From JACCRE01 sp049790855 (lineage in GTDB: Bacteria > Planctomycetota > Planctomycetia > Planctomycetales > Planctomycetaceae), in contig JBAQZJ010000056.1 in assembly GCA_049790855.1 (NCBI GenBank), positions 1 to 9,667 on the forward strand: a stretch of 9,667 nucleotides of DNA. The letters are read 5' to 3'. Below the pieces are notes generated by a model that saw only the letters and a list, made by a program, of their open reading frames with translations, searched no databases and was not told the origin of the DNA. The position numbers and the translations under genes were made by a program. Positions 1-5,857 of this stretch are shown piece after piece (positions within the stretch are counted from its first letter, which is position 1; every line of letters starts with the position of its first letter).

Positions 1-69
1 CCTCAGACCATCCCCACGACCAACCGCCGGAACATAGCGCCGGGGATGCCGTTTTTCAACAGGCTGTTA

Positions 70-205
70 GGGGTGAGGGGAGGCCTTGCGATCCCGATCG
101 CTCCTTGCCAAGTCTCCGGAAATCGACGCCCTGCAAAGTTGCTCGCCCCACCGTCAAACGACTCCCCTCACCCCCGGCCCCTCTCCCCAGGGAGAGGGGA
201 GCCGG
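70..205. repeat. GC-rich palindromic repeat element
   Basis: Two nested palindromes are visible. A 13-bp arm at 70-82 (GGGGTGAGGGGAG) is the exact reverse complement of 162-174 (CTCCCCTCACCCC). Directly after the second arm, CCCCTCTCCC at 178-187 pairs perfectly with GGGAGAGGGG at 190-199 across a 2-nt loop. The hairpin extends as CCGG 174-177 with CCGG 202-205 past a 2-nt bulge. Very short loops and pure purine/pyrimidine arms resemble REP/MITE-like intergenic repeats found in many GC-rich genomes; I recall similar sequences elsewhere but cannot check. There is no transposase and no clear target duplication. Confidence 0.6.
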
Positions 206-311
206 CGCGGAGGAAAGGCTGGTTTACTGGTTTAACAGTGACCGGTGTGCTTGCAGCAATCCGCCCCTATACACATCGTGATGTCCGTCTCAGCCGCGCG
301 GTGCCGAAGCA

Positions 312-337
312 CGTGAAAGCGTCGCGTGAAAGCGTAG
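312..337. repeat. Two 13-bp tandem direct repeats upstream of the HD gene
   Basis: CGTGAAAGCGTCG (312-324) is followed at once by CGTGAAAGCGTAG (325-337), 12 of 13 identical. The pair abuts a -10-like TATGAT at 338-343, so it sits where a -35 box or activator site would lie. It may be a tandem operator; chance or simple duplication is also possible. Confidence 0.4.
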
Positions 338-343
338 TATGAT
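338..343 (+). promoter_or_regulatory. Possible -10 box for the HD gene
   Basis: TATGAT matches five of six positions of the sigma70 -10 consensus and lies 57 nt before the start codon at 401. No matching -35 box is present at 16-18 bp spacing; the 13-bp tandem repeat occupies that place, which would fit an activator-dependent promoter. Weak on its own. Confidence 0.25.
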
Positions 344-400
344 GATCTTTTCCGGCGAAGTTCGCGAGGGACGTCTCCGCGAAGGAGCGAGAACGCATTC

Positions 401-1819
401 ATGGTCCGCGATTACACCACCGAGAGCCTGTCTCACGACCCGATCCACGGCTACATCCCGTTCGTCTCGACGGCCGGTCTGCCCGAGGGCGAGTGCAGCG
501 AGCAACAGCTCATCGATCACCCCTGGGTTCAGCGACTGCGGCAGATCCACCAGTTGCAGACCGCCTGGTACGTCTTTCCGACGGCCGAGCACATGCGGTT
601 TCAGCATGTTCTCGGAGCGATGCATCTGGCGAGCGTCGTATTGGGCGAATGGTACGACAGTCTGAAAGCCGTCAGCCGGAACTGCCCGAGCAAGCCCTAC
701 GTCGAAAGTCTGGTGCGGATGGCGGCCCTGCTGCACGACGTCGGCCATGGGCCGTTCGGGCACTTCTTCGACGATCAGTACCTCGACCGGTTCGGCGTGA
801 CGCACGAAACACTCGGGGCGCACATCATCGAGAACGAACTGGGCGACCTGCTCCGCCGCATCCGCCGCACGCCGAACGGTCACCTCGCCCCGCTCGAAGA
901 GATCGAGCCGAAACAGATTGCCTGGCTGATCCAGCGGCCGCGGCACAAGCCCGGCGACGGCGGCGACCCCACGGAAGGACACCCCGACTGGCTCGTCAAG
1001 TTGCGGTCGCTGTTCAGCGGCATCTACACCGTGGACAACATGGACTTCGTCCTGCGGGACGCATTCATGACCGGCTATAACGCGAAAGCGTTCGACGTCA
1101 CGCGGCTGATCCACTACACGTTCTTCACCGAGGCCGGGCTGACGATTCATGCCCGCGGTCTGCCGACGCTGATTCACTTCGTCGAGACTCGTGCGAACCT
1201 GTTCCGCACGGTCTACTTCCACCGGACGGTCCGCGCGTTCGATCTCGCGCTGGAGGAACTGTTCGGCGAGACGATGCCGTACCTCTTTCCCGGCAACCCG
1301 CTCGAACACCTCGACGAGTACCAGCGGCTGACGGAATGGAGCTTCCTCGTCGATGTCCGCCGCTTGTCGAAACACGATGACCCGAACGCGAAAGCGCTCG
1401 GCGAGCGCTGGGAACGGCTGCTGCGACGCGAGTTCACCTGGAAGATGGCCGCCGAGCGAACCGTTAACTTCCATTCGCCGACCGCGGCCCGCACGAGTAT
1501 CTACAGCGAACCGTCGCTCGTCGAACGCCGCGTCCGCGAGCAGTTGCCGGCGGCTCTCCGCGAGATTCCGCTCAAGATCGACGTCGCCCAGCATTATCAT
1601 CGGCCCAGCGCCCGCCTGCCTGCCGGCGGTCAGAACTATCTGCTCGATCCGGGCATTGGCGCCCCGATGGAACTCTCCGACGATGAACTGTTCCGCAGCC
1701 TGCCCACAAGCTTCGCGATCTTCCGCATCTACACGAAAGGCCGCGAACACCGCGCTGCGGTTCACGCGGCGCTCAGCGCGGTCCTTGGGGATGTGGCCGA
1801 TGCGAAGACGAATATGTGA
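401..1819 (+). CDS. HD-domain phosphohydrolase, dNTPase/SAMHD1-like
   Basis: This 472-residue protein carries the metal-binding HD signature of the dGTPase/SAMHD1-like superfamily. Visible residues are RFQH (H69), LLHDVGHGPFGH (H112, D113, further H116 and H121) and VDNMDFVLRD (D212), which line up with SAMHD1 H167, H206, D207 and D311. The N-terminal DPIHGYI is also typical of the family. Known members hydrolyse dNTPs to deoxynucleoside plus triphosphate, often under allosteric nucleotide control; substrate specificity here is inferred only. It is probably cytosolic, with no signal peptide or membrane segment. The C-terminal half (about 240-472) is predicted alpha-helical and family-like. 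The ATG at 401 has AAGGAG at 382-387, spaced rather far (13 nt). It is first in a plus-strand set with a zinc-ribbon gene 39 nt downstream. In the family's usual Asp-Lys/Arg context, the third metal Asp is followed by Asn here. Confidence 0.88.
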   Translation: MVRDYTTESLSHDPIHGYIPFVSTAGLPEGECSEQQLIDHPWVQRLRQIHQLQTAWYVFPTAEHMRFQHVLGAMHLASVVLGEWYDSLKAVSRNCPSKPYVESLVRMAALLHDVGHGPFGHFFDDQYLDRFGVTHETLGAHIIENELGDLLRRIRRTPNGHLAPLEEIEPKQIAWLIQRPRHKPGDGGDPTEGHPDWLVKLRSLFSGIYTVDNMDFVLRDAFMTGYNAKAFDVTRLIHYTFFTEAGLTIHARGLPTLIHFVETRANLFRTVYFHRTVRAFDLALEELFGETMPYLFPGNPLEHLDEYQRLTEWSFLVDVRRLSKHDDPNAKALGERWERLLRREFTWKMAAERTVNFHSPTAARTSIYSEPSLVERRVREQLPAALREIPLKIDVAQHYHRPSARLPAGGQNYLLDPGIGAPMELSDDELFRSLPTSFAIFRIYTKGREHRAAVHAALSAVLGDVADAKTNM

Positions 1820-1823
1820 GGGC

Positions 1824-1851
1824 GTGGAGTCAGGAGTCAGAATACAGGAGT
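1824..1851 (+). repeat. Short heptamer repeat array containing a ribosome binding site
   Basis: Four consecutive 7-bp units lie between two genes: GTGGAGT (1824-1830), CAGGAGT (1831-1837), CAGAATA (1838-1844) and CAGGAGT (1845-1851). Units 2 and 4 are identical. The last contains the AGGAG Shine-Dalgarno of the next gene. It resembles the heptanucleotide short tandem repeats known from cyanobacteria and other large genomes. Confidence 0.5.
1846..1850 (+). promoter_or_regulatory. Shine-Dalgarno deciding the GTG start of the zinc-ribbon gene
   Basis: AGGAG lies 8 nt before the GTG at 1859, which is ideal spacing. This supports a GTG start and lies inside the last heptamer of the repeat array. 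Confidence 0.6.
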
Positions 1852-1858
1852 AAGTAAG

Positions 1859-2272
1859 GTGAGCCTGCGAAAACCACATCGCCCGGCACCGTTCCCGCCG
1901 CCCCCTCAAGGCGTCACTGTTCCGGATGTGGTTCCTGAAGGTGCACTCGACTACAAAGAGATCTTCCGTCGGGGCGGCGCGAATTGTGGTGACGAAGATT
2001 TCGCCCTATGCAAATGCCCGCGCTGCGGCCGGGTGTACCTGCTCGAATACGAAGTGGACACGATCTATTTAGATGCCGAAGACTTGGCCCGACGCGCCTC
2101 CGTTACGGCATATCCGCCGGACTTCCGATGCGTCGAATGCAGCGGACAATTCCCGAACAACGGGGCGTGGATTGGGACGAAAGCACCGCCGCAGATGCAG
2201 GTGAGATGGCAAGACCTCGTAAAGAGTCCGTGGCGCTGGGTGACCATCCGCACCAGAGAACCCGGCCTTTGA
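1859..2272 (+). CDS. Small zinc-ribbon protein of unknown function
   Basis: I do not recognise this 137-residue protein's family. It has two Cys-x2-Cys pairs, CPRCG near residue 60 and CVECSG near residue 92, about 32 residues apart, which together form a plausible four-Cys zinc ribbon. Between them lies an acidic stretch (YLLEYEVDTIYLDAEDLARR) likely to be the beta hairpin and helix of the domain. The N-terminus is proline-rich (PAPFPPPPQG) and probably disordered. No signal peptide or membrane segment is seen. The GTG start is supported by AGGAG at 1846-1850. It sits between two HD-domain hydrolases; the exoribonuclease begins 23 nt downstream, or overlaps by 4 nt if its TTG at 2269 is used. 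A nucleic-acid or protein adaptor role is possible but only inferred. Confidence 0.75.
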   Translation: MSLRKPHRPAPFPPPPQGVTVPDVVPEGALDYKEIFRRGGANCGDEDFALCKCPRCGRVYLLEYEVDTIYLDAEDLARRASVTAYPPDFRCVECSGQFPNNGAWIGTKAPPQMQVRWQDLVKSPWRWVTIRTREPGL

Positions 2273-2295
2273 ATCACACCGCGTGGGGCTCTTCC

Positions 2296-3303
2296 GTGTC
2301 TGCCACTGAACCGCGCATCGTCAAACTCTCGGATCTGGAACCGGGCGAGTCGGGTGATCTGTTCGCCCTGCTCGCCGGGAAGGAGCGGGGGACGACCCGT
2401 GACGGCAAGCCGTATTACCGGCTGGCGTTTCGCGACGCCGCCCGAACCGTGACGGCGATGGTCTGGCACGATTCGCCGTACTTCGACGAGTGCGATTCGG
2501 GCTGGAAAAAGGGGACGTTCTTCAAGCTGCGGGGGCGGTACTCGGAGACGAGCTATGGACCGCAGCTCGACCTCGACCGGCTGCGCCCCGTCGTCGACGC
2601 CGATGCCGCCGACGGGTTCGACGCCGAGGACTTCTATACGTCGACTCGATTCGATGCGGCAGCACTGTTCCAGTCGCTCGTCGGGCTGGTCAAGGAACAC
2701 ATCGGCGATCTGCCGTTGCGGACGCTCGTGCTGGAACTGCTGACCGAGCACGAAACGACGCTGGTCCGACTGCCCGGCGAAGCGAAGCGGCATCACGTCG
2801 TTGCCGGCGGCTTCGTCGAGCATGTGCTCTCGGTGACGCGGACCGCGATCTTTCTTGCGGACTCGTACATCGAGCATGATCCCCGGCTCGACCTGTCCAA
2901 AGACCTCGTCGTCGCCGGAGCGGTGCTGCACGACATCGGCAAGCTGCTGGAACTCGATCCGCGTCCCGAGGGGGCCGGCTACACGCCGCGCGGCCGGCTG
3001 ATCGGCCATATTTCGCTCGGACGCGATCTCGTCCGCGACAAGGCGGCTGCGATCGAGAGGCTTGATCCGGAGGTGCTGCTGCGGCTGGAGCACGTCATCG
3101 TTTCGCATCACGATGTTCCGGAAAGCGGCAGCGCCGTTCCGCCGTCGACGCCCGAGGCCCTGATCGTGTTCCACGCCGACACGCTCGACGCGAAGCTCGA
3201 CATGATGGCGACGGCGCTGGCGTCGCCGAACGTCGACGACGAACCGTTCACCGGCCGCGACAATCCGCTGCGAAGGCCGCTGTTCCGCGGATTGAATCGG
3301 TGA
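2296..3303 (+). CDS. 3'-5' exoribonuclease, YhaM-like (OB fold + HD domain)
   Basis: The 335-residue product has the two-domain layout of Bacillus YhaM (about 314 aa). An N-terminal OB-fold nucleic-acid binding domain spans about residues 8-100 (LSDLEPGESGDLFALLAGKE, then FRDAARTVTAMVW and GTFFKLRGRY). An HD metal-dependent phosphohydrolase domain follows at about 160-310. Metal and active-site motifs are HHVVAGGFVEH (H166, H167, H176), LHDIGK (H212, D213), GHIS (H238), SHHD (H271, H272) and HADTLDAK (D295, D298). YhaM enzymes degrade single-stranded RNA (and DNA) from the 3' end in the cytoplasm. The open frame extends upstream to 2008, but homology begins near GTG 2296; TTG 2269, overlapping the previous stop, is an alternative start. 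Neither has a strong Shine-Dalgarno. dapF follows after 13 nt. I left the gene symbol empty because orthology to yhaM is not proven. Confidence 0.85.
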   Translation: MSATEPRIVKLSDLEPGESGDLFALLAGKERGTTRDGKPYYRLAFRDAARTVTAMVWHDSPYFDECDSGWKKGTFFKLRGRYSETSYGPQLDLDRLRPVVDADAADGFDAEDFYTSTRFDAAALFQSLVGLVKEHIGDLPLRTLVLELLTEHETTLVRLPGEAKRHHVVAGGFVEHVLSVTRTAIFLADSYIEHDPRLDLSKDLVVAGAVLHDIGKLLELDPRPEGAGYTPRGRLIGHISLGRDLVRDKAAAIERLDPEVLLRLEHVIVSHHDVPESGSAVPPSTPEALIVFHADTLDAKLDMMATALASPNVDDEPFTGRDNPLRRPLFRGLNR

Positions 3304-3307
3304 AGGA
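3303..3307 (+). promoter_or_regulatory. Shine-Dalgarno of dapF overlapping the upstream stop codon
   Basis: AAGGA starts on the last base of the exoribonuclease TGA (3301-3303) and lies 9 nt before the dapF ATG at 3317. This implies coupled translation of the two genes. Confidence 0.55.
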
Positions 3308-3316
3308 ACACGGCCG

Positions 3317-4190
3317 ATGCGCCTGGTCCACATGCACGGCACGGGGAACGCCTTCCTGGTCCTCGACGCGTTTCGCGAAGCGATGCCGCGTCGCGATGAG
3401 CTGCCGGAACTCGCCCGCTCCGTCTGCGATCGCACGACCGGGTTCGGAACCGACGGTCTGCTCGTCGTCGAGCCGGCCGAAGATTTCGCCGGGCGAATGA
3501 CGGTCTACAACGCCGACGGTTCGATCGCCGAGATGTGCGGCAACGGCCTGCGGTGCATCGGTAAACTGCTTTTCGATCGCTTTTACGCCGGCAGCGAGTT
3601 CGTCGTTCAGACCGACGCCGGCCCGCGGAAGGTGACCGTTCTGTCGTCGCACGGCGAAGGAAGCGACGTCCGCATCTCCCTCGGCCGCCCGATCTTCGAG
3701 CCGGAACGGATACCGACGACGCTGCCGGGCCACCCGCCGATCGAGGTGCCTCTGAGTCTCCAACCGGGCAGGCACGCCGACTCGAGCCATGCGATTTCCG
3801 TCACGTGCGTTTCGATGGGGAATCCGCATGCGGTGATCTTCGTACCGAACTCCGACGTCGCAAACGTGTTTTCGATCGGTCCGATCGTCGAGCGCCATTC
3901 CGCCTTTCCGAACCGGACGAACGTCGAGTTCGTGACGGTCGTTTCGCCGTCGGAACTGCGACTCCGCGTGTGGGAAGACCGCCGCATGCGGGACCGGTGC
4001 CGCAGCAGCGACGGTTGCTGCGGTGTTGACCGGTCGTACCGACCGGCAGGTCACCGTCCACCTTCGCGGCGGCGGCCTTCGGATCGACTGGCCGGACGCC
4101 GCCGCCGAGGTCACTCTGACGGGCGACGCGGTGACCGTAGGCTCCGTTGAAATCGATGGGATGGGTCGAACTCTGCCCGAACGAGTCTGA
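3317..4190 (+). pseudogene. dapF: Diaminopimelate epimerase, frameshifted by a net 14-nt loss
   Basis: DapF interconverts LL- and meso-diaminopimelate for lysine and peptidoglycan synthesis. The first 220 codons (3317-3976) are clearly DapF: MHGTGNAF, YNADGS, MCGNGLRC with catalytic C74, MGNPH (167-171) and RTNVEFV (about 200-206), ending at RVWE. The family then continues RGSGET plus the second catalytic Cys in ACGTG. Here the frame runs into unrelated Arg-rich sequence and stops at 4150. The true C-terminus is intact in another frame from 3978 to the TGA at 4188-4190: TAACGTGAAATVAAVLTGR, later LRIDWPD, LTGDAVTVGSVEIDG. Joining both parts without a gap misses about five residues (R-G-S-G-E), so the net loss is 14 nt near 3975-3978. 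The frame as read would lack the second catalytic Cys and be inactive. It could be a real pseudogene, a recent mutation backed by a second epimerase or another route, or an assembly error. Confidence 0.82.
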
Positions 4191-4268
4191 ACGGATTCGG
4201 TTGCCGGAAAATCGCCGCTTTGTAACTGCTGACAGTGACTGGGGATCGGTCACGGAAGGACGGCTCGG

Positions 4269-4297
4269 TTGCGAGGGATCAGGATCAGCCCCATAAT
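4269..4297 (+). promoter_or_regulatory. Sigma70-type promoter for the TPR/alpha-CTD gene
   Basis: TTGCGA (4269-4274, four of six matches to the -35 consensus) and CATAAT (4292-4297, five of six to the -10) are separated by exactly 17 bp. The -10 lies 66 nt before the ATG at 4364, giving a leader of roughly 60 nt. It lies downstream of dapF, so the TPR gene can be transcribed separately. Confidence 0.5.
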
Positions 4298-4363
4298 GGC
4301 GAGCCTTTTCTGATAACCCGTGGACTTTTCCGCTCGCGACATTTCGCGGGCCGAGGCGAGCGA

Positions 4364-5746
4364 ATGTCGATGAATTCGAGTGTCGAGCAGACGATCGGGC
4401 GACCCGCCGAAATCCCGAGCGAGTCGGTGGATGTGCGGGGCGTGCTGCTGGCCGAAACTCCGTTCGGTCCGGACGAAGTCACGAAGCTCGAACGCGCGAT
4501 CGCCGGGTATCAGTCGGCCGACGTCCGCATCGCCTTGGGCGAGCTGGACGGCCGGATCAACTCGGGCAAGGCCGCGGACCGCGACCTGACGGCCGCCGGC
4601 ATCGCCGCCTTCCTGCTCGGCCGGCACGACCTCGCCGACGGGTATCTCCGCCGGGTGAACAAGAGCGGCCTGGCCGCGTTCTATCATGGCGAAGCGCTGG
4701 TCGGCCTGCGGACGTTCGGCGAGGCCGAAGAGGCCTACGTGAAGGCGTCCGACGCCGGTTACGATCCCGTCCAGTGCGTGCTGCGGCGGGTCGGTGCGAT
4801 CCGGATGTCCGGCCGGGCCGACGAAGCCGATCAGTTTCTGACCAAGCACGCCCGCGAGGCGGCCACGCGGGCCGAGTATTCGTTTCAGAAGGGCTGCATT
4901 CTCGCCGACCGGGGCGACACGTTCGGTGCGGTCGAGTATTTCGAGCGGGCCGTCGACATGGACCCGCACCACACCGGCGCCATGTTCCGCCTGGCGGGGC
5001 TGAACGACCTGCTGGGCAACGACGACGAGGCGATCCGGCTTTACGAGCAGAGCCTGTCGACGCCGCCGCTGTTCCTCGGGGCGCTGCTCAACCTCGGCAT
5101 CCTCTACGAAGACAAAGAAAACTATTCGGCGGCGGCGTACTGCTTTCGGCGGGTGCTCGACGTCTACCCGAATCACGAGCGCGCCCGGCTGTTCCTCAAA
5201 GACATCGAGGCGGCCGGCGACATGTATTACGACGAGGATGCCGCGCGGCGTCAGCGCGAGCTGGAACACGTCATGAAGATTCCCGTCGCCGACTTCGAGC
5301 TGTCGGCGCGGGCGCGGAACTGCCTCGACCGCGCGAGCATCGTGACGCTCGGCGACCTGACGCGGATCGGCGAGACGGAACTGCTCGCCGGCAAGAACTT
5401 CGGCGAGACGAGCCTGACGGAAATCCGCGACATGATGGCGGCCAAGGGGCTGCGCATCGGTCAACTGCTCCGCATCGAGCCGCTTGCGGCCCCCAAGGCG
5501 GCTCCGACGTTCGTTCAGGAAGACATCGCCCCCGAGCAGCGGGCCGTGCTGGAACGGCCCGTGACCGATCTGAACCTGTCGGTCCGCAGCCGCAAGTGCC
5601 TCTCGCGTCTCGGCATCAACACGCTGGGCGAAGTCGTCAGCCGGACGCCCGACGAACTGCTTTCGGTGCGCAACTTCGGCGTGACGAGCCTGAACGAGAT
5701 CCGCCAGAAGCTGGTCGACTTCGACCTGCGCCTGCGGAACGACTGA
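4364..5746 (+). CDS. TPR protein with two tandem RNA polymerase alpha-CTD-like domains
   Basis: The 460-residue protein starts with a short variable segment, followed by a helical solenoid of TPR-like repeats at about 75-285; the clearest units are about 171-204, 205-236 and 239-272 (LLNLGILYEDKENYSAAAYC). Two copies of the RpoA C-terminal domain follow: CTD1 about 303-372 (DFELSARARNCL, KNFGETSLTEI) and CTD2 about 396-460 (DLNLSVRSRKCL, RNFGVTSLNEI). In E. coli RpoA this helix-hairpin-helix module binds UP-element DNA and activators. R265 is kept in both (R316, R408), N268 only in CTD1 (N319; K411 in CTD2), and K298 is Thr in both. The RpoA N-terminal assembly domain is absent, so this is not the alpha subunit. 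A role in transcription through DNA or RNAP contact plus TPR protein binding is inferred. The open frame reaches 4235, but ATG 4364 lies downstream of the promoter; ATG 4370 is an alternative. A terminator follows. Confidence 0.85.
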   Translation: MSMNSSVEQTIGRPAEIPSESVDVRGVLLAETPFGPDEVTKLERAIAGYQSADVRIALGELDGRINSGKAADRDLTAAGIAAFLLGRHDLADGYLRRVNKSGLAAFYHGEALVGLRTFGEAEEAYVKASDAGYDPVQCVLRRVGAIRMSGRADEADQFLTKHAREAATRAEYSFQKGCILADRGDTFGAVEYFERAVDMDPHHTGAMFRLAGLNDLLGNDDEAIRLYEQSLSTPPLFLGALLNLGILYEDKENYSAAAYCFRRVLDVYPNHERARLFLKDIEAAGDMYYDEDAARRQRELEHVMKIPVADFELSARARNCLDRASIVTLGDLTRIGETELLAGKNFGETSLTEIRDMMAAKGLRIGQLLRIEPLAAPKAAPTFVQEDIAPEQRAVLERPVTDLNLSVRSRKCLSRLGINTLGEVVSRTPDELLSVRNFGVTSLNEIRQKLVDFDLRLRND

Positions 5747-5769
5747 TCGCACCCGCGGACCGATGCTCG

Positions 5770-5797
5770 ACGCCCGGCACGATCGCCGGGCGTTTTT
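5770..5797 (+). terminator. Rho-independent terminator of the TPR/alpha-CTD gene
   Basis: CGCCCGGC (5771-5778) pairs perfectly with GCCGGGCG (5785-5792) around a 6-nt loop ACGATC. A5770 can pair with T5793, and five T follow at 5793-5797. It lies 24 nt after the stop at 5746 and separates this gene from agmatine deiminase. Confidence 0.85.
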
Positions 5798-5803
5798 GTT
5801 GGC

Positions 5804-5812
5804 TGTTAGAAT
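5804..5812 (+). promoter_or_regulatory. Extended -10 promoter element before agmatine deiminase
   Basis: TGTTAGAAT reads as an extended -10 (TGn followed by TAGAAT, five of six consensus matches), 45 nt before the GTG start at 5858 and just after the terminator. No -35 box is visible at standard spacing, as expected for extended -10 promoters. This is consistent with independent transcription. Confidence 0.35.
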
Positions 5813-5857
5813 GACGGCGGCCCATCTCACCACCGCCAGACCGCGGCGATCTCAACC

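Larger units (their letters stand above)
9..400. other. Non-coding leader region before the first gene
   Basis: No gene is supportable here. An open frame from 46 to 342 has no recognisable domain and runs through the palindromic repeat, so I treat it as chance coding in GC-rich DNA. The stretch holds a 7-bp inverted repeat (9-15 with 42-48), a run of five T at 52-56 (possibly the weak remains of a terminator for a gene left of the window), the palindromic element at 70-205, and a 13-bp tandem repeat with a possible -10 box just before the HD gene. Confidence 0.6.

Noticed and set aside
290..1909. 539-codon minus-strand open frame opposite the HD gene
   Set aside because: It mirrors the codons of a clear HD-family gene in GC-rich DNA, has no recognisable domain, and is Arg/Val/Glu-rich as expected of antisense frames.
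2065..3435. 456-codon minus-strand open frame opposite the exoribonuclease and dapF start
   Set aside because: It spans two real genes on the other strand and has no family features.
3965..3990. Programmed ribosomal frameshift in dapF
   Set aside because: No slippery heptamer or stimulatory structure is visible, and about five conserved residues are missing altogether, so a deletion explains it better.
3317..4150. Reading dapF as a complete 277-residue protein
   Set aside because: After residue 220 the sequence turns Arg-rich and unlike the family, while the expected C-terminus is found in the other frame.
4235..4253. Small inverted repeat GTGAC/GTCAC upstream of the TPR promoter as a dapF terminator
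   Set aside because: Only 5 bp with a 9-nt loop and no T run follows.
4250..5833. 527-codon minus-strand open frame opposite the TPR/alpha-CTD gene
   Set aside because: Antisense shadow of a gene with convincing domains; it also runs through the terminator hairpin.
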